9,662 nt of DNA, taken from the NCBI GenBank assembly GCA_011524755.1, contig WTJR01000112.1, forward strand, positions 1 through 9,662. Direction: 5' to 3'. Source of the stretch: Halieaceae bacterium. Its GTDB lineage: Bacteria; Pseudomonadota; Gammaproteobacteria; Pseudomonadales; Halieaceae. The position numbers and the translations under genes were made by a program. This document shows positions 1-6,464 of this stretch, one piece after another (the first letter of the stretch is position 1; each line of letters opens with the position of its first letter). The notes beneath the pieces are model-generated. The model was not told the DNA's origin. It worked only from the letters and a program-made list of their open reading frames with translations, and made no database searches.

Positions 1-272
1 CGCAATGGTGCTTTGAGTGCCTTATTCAGCTGCGCTTCGTCAGTCACACCGCGAATTTTCAGGCTTTCGTTAAGTACCACACCGAGGGCGTCCCTACGCT
101 CGCCTTCCACTATGACAAAGTGCCATGGTCGCTGCATGGCATGATCAGGCGCCCGCATGCCAGCACGAATAATGGTGTCAAGCTCATCCTGCGAGGGTCC
201 GGGGAAACCGAGACTCGCATGCGATACGCGTTGAGTGAGTAATTGAATAGTGGATGAGGGATTATCTGGCAT
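1..272 (-). CDS. YdjA-like NAD(P)H nitroreductase (3' part beyond window)
   Basis: This is the first 90 residues of a nitroreductase-fold flavoprotein; the rest lies beyond the left edge. The stretch IIRAGMRAPDH followed by RPWHF (about residues 34-52) matches the FMN-binding region of the YdjA-type minimal nitroreductases, which are cytoplasmic FMN enzymes with poorly defined natural substrates. Before it comes the helix that normally carries the basic FMN-phosphate contacts (LLTQRVSHASLG, residues 11-22). Here the usual RRS motif is reduced to QRVS. The ATG at 270-272 gives the expected short N-terminus. It lies 27 bases downstream of the fabY-like stop codon on the same strand, with no terminator between them, so co-transcription is likely. 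The family call is solid; the physiological substrate cannot be inferred. Confidence 0.85.
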   Translation of the reverse strand, partial: MPDNPSSTIQLLTQRVSHASLGFPGPSQDELDTIIRAGMRAPDHAMQRPWHFVIVEGERRDALGVVLNESLKIRGVTDEAQLNKALKAPL

Positions 273-299
273 GGATAAAGTTTAACAGTTGCTCGCGTA

Positions 300-2102
300 T
301 TAGGTCTCTAGCAGCCAATCGGATGGCATGAGTCTGTCATTGGTCGATATTTCAACGTCACCTAATTGGAGCTTACCCACCTCTGCCTCGATCTCGCTGT
401 CATCGAGCACACCGTCATTGAAACGATAAAGTGGCTGCCAATCGCCAGAGAGACGAGCGTCTTCGATATCCTGTCGCCGCTGCTGAGTCGCCTCAAACCG
501 CGCCTGCCATGCATCGAGCGCGCGCGCTCCATGCAGACCCTTTAGCAATGAATGCGACACCGCAGGGCTCATTACGGTGGCTGTTGCGTTATTGCCACCA
601 AACCCTTTGCTGTTAACCAACGAATACGCGCATTGGTTGGTTGGTGCATTATCGAGCAAGAAGCTCAGCCGGTCGGTCTCAACATCCTCAGCAACGGCCT
701 CAATTGTACCGATGCCAGGTATCCAGCCGGAGTCCCAGACGCCCAAGAGCGCAGAGAGCTGATCGCCACCGGCGGCGCCCAGGGAGTGCCCGGTGTGGCT
801 CTTAATTGCCGAGACGCGCCAGTCCGAAACCCCCATGGCCTTCGCCACTGTACTCATGATCGCTGACTCGGTGGTTCTGTTTTGTGGTGTACCGGTGCCG
901 TGCGCCATGACCAAGCCCTGCGACCGGAAGACCGTATCACCCACGATATCGCGCGCTGCCTGCGCAGCACGGGCCATGGTGAGGTAATTACCAGGTCCGG
1001 GGCCCGGGATCGACTTCTTGGCGCCATCCGCATGGACCGATACGAAGGGCACGGCACCCAGGACGGGCGCGCCCTGCTCTAGCGCCAACTCGTCATCCAT
1101 CAATACGAGAATCTGTGCCGATTCCGCCATAACAAAGCCACAGTTATTACCGAAGGGCCGGCAGGCTGAGCGATAATCAACCAAGCCATCTGCATCGATA
1201 CCTTGCAAGGCTCTTAATTCTTTATCTGTCGCCAGAGCGCCCATGGCCACATAGCCATCCATGAGGGATGGAAGTATGGGCGCCTCAGAGGCACCTACGA
1301 CAGCAATGCGCGCGCGACCCGATCGAATGTCGTCGACACCTCGCTGAAGGTTGTAGAGGAAGGTAGCGCAGGCACCGAGCGCTGGACCTGTATGACCAAG
1401 TGACTTAAGCACGTAGGCGTTCAAAAAATCGCCCGGCATTTCCGCAAAGCCCAAGGGGCAATTCTTTGCTGATACCCGCTCGCCGCGCAGTGCGGCTGTG
1501 AGCATACCGCCCGTTGCGGCCTCATCCAGCTGACCCATCGAACTCGACACATAAACGCTGACCGCATCGGGCGATAAGCCGGCCGTCAACTGATCCCAAT
1601 CCAAGCCCAAGTCTGCCAACGCATCCGACATGGCATAGATTGACATCTGCAGCCCACGGGGGTGATTACGGGAAGTGTAAAGCGCGCCGGGGTCAAAACC
1701 CGAAGGCAACTGACCTGCGACTCCGACATCAAATTCGCGCTCAGACGCGACGTAAATGGTGTCACCCGATGACAGTCCTCGAAGTGCATCAGTAGCCCGC
1801 GACGTGGCAAAACCATCAGGGGTTAAGTTGACGACTCCGTGCACATCATCAACGCGAAACCGGTGATTCGTCGGAACAGCAGCGGGATCAAAGTGAGTAC
1901 GCTCTATTCTGCGCACCAGCGTGCCATCCAGGACTTCGTCAACGTCCTGAGCATCCATCATTGCCGTCAATGCGCGCGCTGTTTCATCGCGCTTAGCCTG
2001 ATCGAGCGAATCAAATACGAGTCGGTTGTGCGCGTGCCGATGGGAGGTTCTTCCGGCCGTATTGATCCCCCCGGACGCAACGATGATGGGCAGCTTTGCC
2101 AT
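300..2102 (-). CDS. fabY: FabY-like 3-oxoacyl-[ACP] synthase
   Basis: A 600-residue single-domain ketosynthase resembling Pseudomonas aeruginosa FabY (PA5174), which condenses acetyl-CoA with malonyl-ACP to start fatty acid synthesis. The thiolase-fold catalytic triad is visible: Cys245 in LGACATF, His401 in MAHGTGTP, and His439 in IKSHTGHSLGAAGG. The glycine-rich NSKGFGGNNA motif is at 498-506. The N-terminus MAKLPIIVASGGINTAGRTS fits the FabY start, so I place the start at 2102. An in-frame ATG at 2180 would add 26 basic residues that overlap the divergent regulator. The ribosome-binding site is weak. At about 600 residues it is much longer than FabB/FabF (about 410), with extra N-terminal and C-terminal segments as in FabY. 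It is divergent from a GATase1-AraC regulator and probably in an operon with the nitroreductase downstream. The family is confident. The initiator role is known for the Pseudomonas enzyme and is inferred here. Confidence 0.9.
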   Translation of the reverse strand: MAKLPIIVASGGINTAGRTSHRHAHNRLVFDSLDQAKRDETARALTAMMDAQDVDEVLDGTLVRRIERTHFDPAAVPTNHRFRVDDVHGVVNLTPDGFATSRATDALRGLSSGDTIYVASEREFDVGVAGQLPSGFDPGALYTSRNHPRGLQMSIYAMSDALADLGLDWDQLTAGLSPDAVSVYVSSSMGQLDEAATGGMLTAALRGERVSAKNCPLGFAEMPGDFLNAYVLKSLGHTGPALGACATFLYNLQRGVDDIRSGRARIAVVGASEAPILPSLMDGYVAMGALATDKELRALQGIDADGLVDYRSACRPFGNNCGFVMAESAQILVLMDDELALEQGAPVLGAVPFVSVHADGAKKSIPGPGPGNYLTMARAAQAARDIVGDTVFRSQGLVMAHGTGTPQNRTTESAIMSTVAKAMGVSDWRVSAIKSHTGHSLGAAGGDQLSALLGVWDSGWIPGIGTIEAVAEDVETDRLSFLLDNAPTNQCAYSLVNSKGFGGNNATATVMSPAVSHSLLKGLHGARALDAWQARFEATQQRRQDIEDARLSGDWQPLYRFNDGVLDDSEIEAEVGKLQLGDVEISTNDRLMPSDWLLET

Positions 2103-2137
2103 AATTTTATTACCACGAATACAACGCAACGCCCTAG

Positions 2138-2143
2138 ATTGTA
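2138..2143 (-). promoter_or_regulatory. Possible -10 element for the fabY-like gene
   Basis: On the minus strand this reads TACAAT, one base from the sigma-70 consensus TATAAT. It sits about 36 bases upstream of the chosen start at 2102. No good -35 hexamer lies at the right distance, so promoter activity may depend on an activator. This is sequence inspection only. Confidence 0.25.
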
Positions 2144-2144
2144 G

Positions 2145-2160
2145 ATAGCGACGTCGATAT
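2145..2160. promoter_or_regulatory. Near-palindrome in fabY/regulator divergent region (candidate operator)
   Basis: The 16 bases ATAGCGACGTCGATAT are symmetric at 14 of 16 positions, with a perfect core CGACGTCG. The element lies between the divergent fabY-like and GATase1-AraC genes, just upstream of the possible fabY -10 element. A bound protein could control both promoters. The binding factor is unknown. Confidence 0.3.
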
Positions 2161-2187
2161 GATTTGTTTTTTACAGACAAAAATCAT
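2159..2187. repeat. Interrupted inverted repeat ATGATTT-N15-AAATCAT
   Basis: Perfect 7-base arms at 2159-2165 and 2181-2187 are separated by 15 bases and overlap the proposed start region of the GATase1-AraC gene. The sequence TATGAT at 2158-2163 could be a -10 element for that gene. If so, the ATG at 2159 would be inside the promoter and the ATG at 2186 would be the real start. It may be an autoregulatory site; AT-rich chance symmetry is possible. Confidence 0.25.
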
Positions 2188-3217
2188 GAAAAAACCGACG
2201 GAAAAATTTCGCAGAACAAGCCAAAGGCCCAGGCGAACACCGAGAATTGGTGCACTCGTCCACGAGTTTGCATTGGCAAGTTCGGTCACTTTGCCCTCCG
2301 AGCTGGCCATGGCTGCCGCACAAGCCAGTGGCCAAAGTACCGGCACTGGCGAGCTGCCCGTGACCTTATTTTCCCCAACAGGAGGGCAGGTCAAGACCAG
2401 CGGTGGGCTGGAGATTGCGACGCAACCCATTTCCGAGGCAGCGTCGCTGGATCTCCTTGTCATCGCAGCCATTTGGCGTGATCCGCGTCGTGTGATCAAA
2501 CGCCATCCCGAGCTGATTCCCTTTATTGCGAAGCTGGTCAACCAAGGCTCTTCCATCGCCGCCGTCGGCACAGGCAGTTTCCTTTTAGCCGAGACAGGGC
2601 TTCTTGATAAAAAGCCGGCCACCACACACTGGTTCTGGTTAGACGAGTTTGCATCGCGCTACCCCGCCGTTGACCTACGCCGCGATGAACTCATTGTGCA
2701 GTCGGACAACCTCTACTGCGCGGGGAGCGTCAATTCCATCAGTGATTTGCTGGTCTACCTCATGGGTAATTTCTACAACACCAACATTGCCCGGCATGTG
2801 GAAAACCAGTTCTCGCCTGAGATACGTCGACGGTTTAAATCGACGCAGCTGGGTTCGCAGGTTATTCGAGAGCATCGAGACGAGGTGGTGCTGGATGTCC
2901 AGATGTACCTGCAGGAGAAATTCACCCAGCCCCTCTCCATGGCGTCGATTGCAACGACATTCCAGCTTTCGGAAAGAACCTTAACGCGCCGCTTCCAGCG
3001 CGCCGCGGGTACTACACCATGGCAGTACTTGCTCAACCTACGGCTATCAGAAGCGGAATCGCTCTTGAGGACAACCAATTTGAGTATCACCGAGGTTGCA
3101 GCGGAGGTGGGCATGGTCGATTCGGCACATTTCGCTCGGCAATTTAAAAAGGTCAATCGATTGAGCCCATCGGAGTACCGTAAAGCCGTAAAAGGAAAGG
3201 TGTTTTCACCTATTTGA
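2186..3217 (+). CDS. GATase1-like/AraC-family transcriptional regulator (GlxA type)
   Basis: A 343-residue regulator with a DJ-1/PfpI-like (class I glutamine amidotransferase-like) N-terminal domain and a C-terminal AraC DNA-binding domain. The N-terminal domain begins at RIGALVHEF and includes AAVGTGSFLLAETGLLDKKPATTHW, the GlxA-family signature. The usual nucleophile-elbow Cys of this fold is Gly here, so enzymatic activity is unlikely and a ligand-sensing role is more probable. The C-terminal part has two helix-turn-helices (MASIATTFQLSERTLTRRF and ITEVAAEVGMVDSAHFARQF, roughly residues 252-275 and 301-324 from this start). An in-frame ATG at 2159 would add nine residues. I prefer 2186 because 2158-2163 looks like a -10 element; neither start has a clear Shine-Dalgarno. 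It is divergent from fabY and 81 bases upstream of the thiolase gene, so either could be its target. The ligand is unknown. Confidence 0.88.
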   Translation: MKKPTEKFRRTSQRPRRTPRIGALVHEFALASSVTLPSELAMAAAQASGQSTGTGELPVTLFSPTGGQVKTSGGLEIATQPISEAASLDLLVIAAIWRDPRRVIKRHPELIPFIAKLVNQGSSIAAVGTGSFLLAETGLLDKKPATTHWFWLDEFASRYPAVDLRRDELIVQSDNLYCAGSVNSISDLLVYLMGNFYNTNIARHVENQFSPEIRRRFKSTQLGSQVIREHRDEVVLDVQMYLQEKFTQPLSMASIATTFQLSERTLTRRFQRAAGTTPWQYLLNLRLSEAESLLRTTNLSITEVAAEVGMVDSAHFARQFKKVNRLSPSEYRKAVKGKVFSPI

Positions 3218-3298
3218 ACGCCCCCTCGCATTGTGGCGCCATCGCGCCTGTGGCTTAATCCACCCCCCAATCAAGCTAACGCATAAACGGGACACAAC

Positions 3299-4477
3299 AT
3301 GTCAGAAGCAATCTATATTGTGGGCGGTGCCAGAACACCCATGGGTGGACTGATGGGCGACCTCGCCTCCGTCTCAGCACCACAATTAGGCAGTACCGCG
3401 ATTAAAGCCGCTGTGGAACGCGCCAATCTCGATGCAGCAGCCATTGATGAAGTCTTTATGGGCTGCGTACTGCCCGCAGGACTCAAGCAGTGCCCGGCGC
3501 GCCAGGCTGCTCGCTACGCCGGTGTGCCTGACCACGTAGGTGCCGTTACCGTGAACAAGGCCTGCGGCAGTGGCATGCAGGCAACGATCTTTGGCATCGA
3601 CAGTATCCGTGCAGGGACCAATAGCATTGCTATTGCCGGTGGTCTCGAGAGCATGTCGAACGCACCGCACCTGATGCCCTCAGGACGCGCAGGACAACGT
3701 CTGGGTCATACCAAGATATACGATCATATGTTCATGGATGGCTTGGAAGACGCCTATACAGGTGGCGCTATGGGTAGTTTTGCTCAGGCGACAGCCGATG
3801 AGCACGGTATTACGCGAGAAGCGATGGATGACTTCGCGATTCAGAGCCTGACACGCGCTAAAAATGCCATCGAACAAGGCCTGCTAAAGGCAGAAACGGC
3901 GCCCGTAGAAGTCAAGACACGACGAGAAACCATCACGGTTGTCGATGATGAGCAACCGCATAAAGGTCGCATCGACAAGATTCCGAGCTTGCGCGCGGCG
4001 TTTGCGCAAGACGGCACCATAACCGCAGCCAACGCCTCTTCTATTTCAGACGGTGCAAGCGCACTCATTTTGGCGAGTGAGTCAGCGGTCGAGGCCCATG
4101 GCCTAAAGCCAATGGCTAAGATCGTTGCACATGCGCGCTCCAGCCGCCTGCCCGCGGAGTTCACATTGGCACCCGTTGATGCCATTTCTTCGCTGCTCGA
4201 TAAAACCGGTTGGTCAGCTGATGACGTAGATCTGTGGGAGATTAACGAGGCCTTTGCCATGGTCACCATGCTGGCAATGAAAGCGCACGGCCTCGATCAC
4301 AGCAAAGTAAACGTACACGGCGGTGCTTGCGCCCAGGGCCACCCTATTGGCTCCACCGGCTCTCGAATCATCGTCACGCTCATGCACGCAATGCATCACT
4401 ATGGCAAGGAGCGCGGTGTGGCCGCGCTGTGTATTGGTGGTGGTGAAGCTACTGCCGTTGCGATTGAGAAGTGCTAA
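3299..4477 (+). CDS. Acetyl-CoA acetyltransferase (thiolase)
   Basis: A 392-residue thiolase. Two acetyl-CoA are condensed to acetoacetyl-CoA, or 3-ketoacyl-CoA is cleaved in the reverse direction. The length and catalytic positions coincide with the Zoogloea biosynthetic thiolase: nucleophile Cys89 in NKACGSGM, Asn316 in NEAFA, His348 in GACAQGHPIG and the second acid-base Cys378 in ALCIGGGEA. All key residues are present, so it should be active. One oddity is Gln346 in AQGHPIG, where Leu is usual. No partner FadB/FadA-type multienzyme or PHA genes are present in the window, so the pathway is open: acetoacetyl-CoA formation, ketone or branched-chain degradation, and others are possible. It starts 81 bases after the GATase1-AraC gene and ends 52 bases before the RibBX-type gene on the same strand, which suggests a regulated two-gene unit. 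The ribosome-binding site is weak. Confidence 0.93.
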   Translation: MSEAIYIVGGARTPMGGLMGDLASVSAPQLGSTAIKAAVERANLDAAAIDEVFMGCVLPAGLKQCPARQAARYAGVPDHVGAVTVNKACGSGMQATIFGIDSIRAGTNSIAIAGGLESMSNAPHLMPSGRAGQRLGHTKIYDHMFMDGLEDAYTGGAMGSFAQATADEHGITREAMDDFAIQSLTRAKNAIEQGLLKAETAPVEVKTRRETITVVDDEQPHKGRIDKIPSLRAAFAQDGTITAANASSISDGASALILASESAVEAHGLKPMAKIVAHARSSRLPAEFTLAPVDAISSLLDKTGWSADDVDLWEINEAFAMVTMLAMKAHGLDHSKVNVHGGACAQGHPIGSTGSRIIVTLMHAMHHYGKERGVAALCIGGGEATAVAIEKC

Positions 4478-4517
4478 CAGCGAACTAGAGAAAGGCAGTA
4501 AAAGATCGTGCTAGAGC

Positions 4518-4524
4518 AGGAGAG
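4518..4524 (+). promoter_or_regulatory. Shine-Dalgarno of the RibBX-type gene
   Basis: AGGAGAG lies five bases before the ATG at 4530. It is the strongest ribosome-binding site in the thiolase-ribB unit and fixes the RibB start. The 52-base thiolase-ribB gap is too short for an FMN riboswitch. Confidence 0.7.
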
Positions 4525-4529
4525 TTAAG

Positions 4530-5639
4530 ATGGCCCTCGATACCGTTCCAGATATCTTGGACGACATTCGCGAAGGTAAGATGGTCATCCTCATGGATGA
4601 TGAGGACAGGGAAAACGAGGGAGACCTCGTAATCGCTGCCGAGAAAGTCACGCCAGAGATTATCAACTTCTTTGCCAGTGAGGCCTGCGGTCTGATTTGC
4701 ATGCCTATCACCGCAGAGCGCGCGAGACAGCTGCGCATACCACTGATGGTGCGTGACAACCGCTCTCAACACGAAACCAACTTCACCGTATCGATCGATG
4801 CAACGCACTCAGTGGGTCCCGGTGTCAGCGCGCGTCAACGAGCGCATACGATCCTTGAGGCCGTGAAAGCCGATGCGACGCCCTCTGACATTTCGCAACC
4901 TGGACATATCTTCCCCTTGGTCGCAAAACCCGGTGGCGTCCTGCAACGTGCGGGTCATACTGAAGCGGGTGTGGATCTTGCGCGCATGGCTGGCTGTGAG
5001 CCAGCTGCCGTCATTGTCGAGATCATGAATGAAGACGGCACAATGGCGCGACGGCCTGAGTTAGAGGTGTTTGCGAAAAAACACAATCTTCGCATTGGAA
5101 CGATCGCCGATCTTATTGAGTATCGTGCCTTGCACGAGCAGTCCGTACGCTGCACTGGCGAATTCCCCATCGACACACAATGGGGCAAGTTCACGCTGAC
5201 GACTTTCGAAGATTTGGTCGACGGCCAAATTCAATATGCGTTGCACCAGGGCGACCTGACTGCCGCAGACCTACCCGTTCGCATACAACCCATCAACACG
5301 CTCCGCGATGTATTGGGCACGCGTCTACCGCAGGGATCTCAAGGTTGGTCTTACGAATCCGCCATGGCCTATATCGCCGAGCAAGGACGCGGTCTCGTCG
5401 TCATGCTGGGTGGCTGGGAGTCTCCAGAGGCAATCATGCGCAATATCGCAGAGCTTGCAGGTGAAGCTGCAGCAGAGGCACCGCCACAGAACTACAGAGT
5501 GATTGGCACGGGCGCGCAGATACTGCGGCACCTAGGTGTGACGAACATGAAAGTCATGTCCGCACCCATCAAGTTCAATGCAATCTCTGGATTCCAGCTG
5601 GAAGTATCAGGCTTTATTTCGCGACCCAGCGAAAGCTAA
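4530..5639 (+). CDS. ribB: RibB-type DHBP synthase with degenerate GTP cyclohydrolase II-like domain (RibBX)
   Basis: A 369-residue protein. Residues 1-205 are a 3,4-dihydroxy-2-butanone-4-phosphate synthase, which makes the four-carbon unit of riboflavin from ribulose 5-phosphate. The acidic metal loop DDEDRENEGD (23-32), His143 in RAGHTEAGVDL and Glu164 in VEIMNEDGTMA are intact. Residues 206-369 resemble GTP cyclohydrolase II (RibA) but lack its three zinc-binding cysteines, and the GRGIGL motif reads GRGLVVML (286-293). This half is therefore not expected to open GTP; such RibBX hybrids have been described in Proteobacteria. The loop that normally reads TTGxSAxDR is GPGVSARQR (96-104), a departure in an otherwise conserved segment near the substrate pocket. 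The gene is not in a rib cluster but follows a thiolase gene. It may be a second, specialised copy. The fold is certain; DHBP synthase activity is probable but not assured. Confidence 0.88.
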   Translation: MALDTVPDILDDIREGKMVILMDDEDRENEGDLVIAAEKVTPEIINFFASEACGLICMPITAERARQLRIPLMVRDNRSQHETNFTVSIDATHSVGPGVSARQRAHTILEAVKADATPSDISQPGHIFPLVAKPGGVLQRAGHTEAGVDLARMAGCEPAAVIVEIMNEDGTMARRPELEVFAKKHNLRIGTIADLIEYRALHEQSVRCTGEFPIDTQWGKFTLTTFEDLVDGQIQYALHQGDLTAADLPVRIQPINTLRDVLGTRLPQGSQGWSYESAMAYIAEQGRGLVVMLGGWESPEAIMRNIAELAGEAAAEAPPQNYRVIGTGAQILRHLGVTNMKVMSAPIKFNAISGFQLEVSGFISRPSES

Positions 5640-5650
5640 TCGCTTCCTTC

Positions 5651-5670
5651 ACGCGTTGTCGATAACGTGT
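5651..5670 (+). terminator. Weak hairpin after the RibBX-type gene
   Basis: In the 35-base gap between convergent genes, ACGCGTT and AACGTGT (one G-U pair in plus-strand RNA) form a 7-bp stem with a 6-base loop, followed by only two further T. It would end plus-strand transcripts from the thiolase-ribB unit at best weakly. On the minus strand the G-U becomes a mismatch. Confidence 0.25.
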
Positions 5671-5674
5671 TTGC

Positions 5675-6346
5675 CTAGCTGTGGAACGTTACCGCTGACT
5701 CTAGATCGGTTCGATCCGTGACCACGTCATTAATCGGTGTATCAACGGGGTAACCGAACGATAGACCGAACATCAGCTTGTGATGCTCTGGAACGTCAAT
5801 GACTTCACGAATCTGCTTTGCCATGAAGCCAAGCGCAGTCTGAGGGCAGGAGCCAAGACCTTGGGCGGTTAAGCCCAGCATGACCGTTTGCGTGAACATC
5901 CCCAAGTCACAGGCCTCGCGAAGACCAAATCCATCGGGCAACATAAAGAAAGCCACAACCGGTGCATCAAAGAAGCGGAAGTTCCCCATGAACCATTCCT
6001 GTCGTTTGGCTTTTTCCTCACGTGGAATCCCAAGCGCGTCATACAGCGCCTTAGCAGCACCGTACTGGCGATCCTTATAAACGCCCTCGTAGACGCCGTC
6101 GTAAGGGAAGTCAGGCGCTACATCACCCATGGCGAAGGCAGCAGGCAGCTTTTCGCGTAATTGCTCGAGCTTGTCACCCGTCACAATGTGAACGAACCAT
6201 GGCTGGGTGTTGCAGTTGCTGGGTGCACGAAGCGCGGGCGCAAACACGGCGTCGATAATCTCTCGGCTGACTGGGTCAGATTTAAACGCTCGGATGGATC
6301 GCCGCTCGTTGACTATCGTCTGAAATGTTTCCGCTGTGCTACTCAT
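5675..6346 (-). CDS. Nitroreductase family protein
   Basis: A 223-residue FMN-dependent oxidoreductase of the nitroreductase fold. The N-terminal RRSIRAF (15-21) and APSNCNTQPW (41-50) are the FMN-phosphate and isoalloxazine contacts. GLGSCPQTA (163-171) and the C-terminal GYPVDTPIND complete the family pattern. The length is normal for the PnbA/NfsB-like group, which reduces nitro groups or quinones with NAD(P)H as a cytoplasmic homodimer. The start ATG at 6344-6346 is preceded by AGGTAG at good distance. It is convergent with the RibBX-type gene and separated from the upstream protease gene by an intrinsic terminator, so it probably has its own promoter in 6347-6386. Its sequence is distinct from the YdjA-like protein at the left edge, so the two are not recent duplicates. 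The substrate is unknown. Confidence 0.92.
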   Translation of the reverse strand: MSSTAETFQTIVNERRSIRAFKSDPVSREIIDAVFAPALRAPSNCNTQPWFVHIVTGDKLEQLREKLPAAFAMGDVAPDFPYDGVYEGVYKDRQYGAAKALYDALGIPREEKAKRQEWFMGNFRFFDAPVVAFFMLPDGFGLREACDLGMFTQTVMLGLTAQGLGSCPQTALGFMAKQIREVIDVPEHHKLMFGLSFGYPVDTPINDVVTDRTDLESAVTFHS

Positions 6347-6382
6347 GACGCTACCTATCTTTATTTCTGCTGTCTGAAAACC

Positions 6383-6415
6383 AAAAAAGTCGATGCAGCG
6401 AGGCTACACCGACTT
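6383..6415 (-). terminator. Intrinsic terminator of the S41 protease gene
   Basis: On the minus strand, AAGTCGGTGTAGC, a CTC loop and GCTGCATCGACTT form a 13-bp stem with two G-U wobbles, followed by a T-run (six T counting the last two stem bases). The two wobbles become A-C mismatches on the plus strand, which also lacks a T-run, so the element works for minus-strand transcripts only. It lies about 50 bases after the protease stop codon and just before the nitroreductase leader. Confidence 0.75.
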
Positions 6416-6464
6416 CTGAACTGAGTGAATAGCCTAAACGGGACTATCCAGTGTCGTTACTTAT

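Noticed and set aside
3841..4269. Long open frame antisense to the thiolase gene (and similar antisense frames inside fabY, the regulator and the RibB gene)
   Set aside because: They lie fully inside well-supported genes, have no recognisable motifs and have shadow-type composition rich in Arg, Ser and Ala.
4478..4529. FMN riboswitch ahead of the RibB-like gene
   Set aside because: The gap is 52 bases, too short for the aptamer, and shows none of its paired conserved elements; only a Shine-Dalgarno is evident.
1..6346. The two nitroreductase genes as a duplicated pair or mobile-element borders
   Set aside because: They belong to different subfamilies, share little sequence beyond fold motifs, and no repeats, transposase or integrase genes accompany them.
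6356..6364. TATCTTTAT near the nitroreductase start as a second copy of the ArsR-type palindrome
   Set aside because: Only one half-site matches; the other half shows no symmetry, and the sequence is AT-rich enough to occur by chance.
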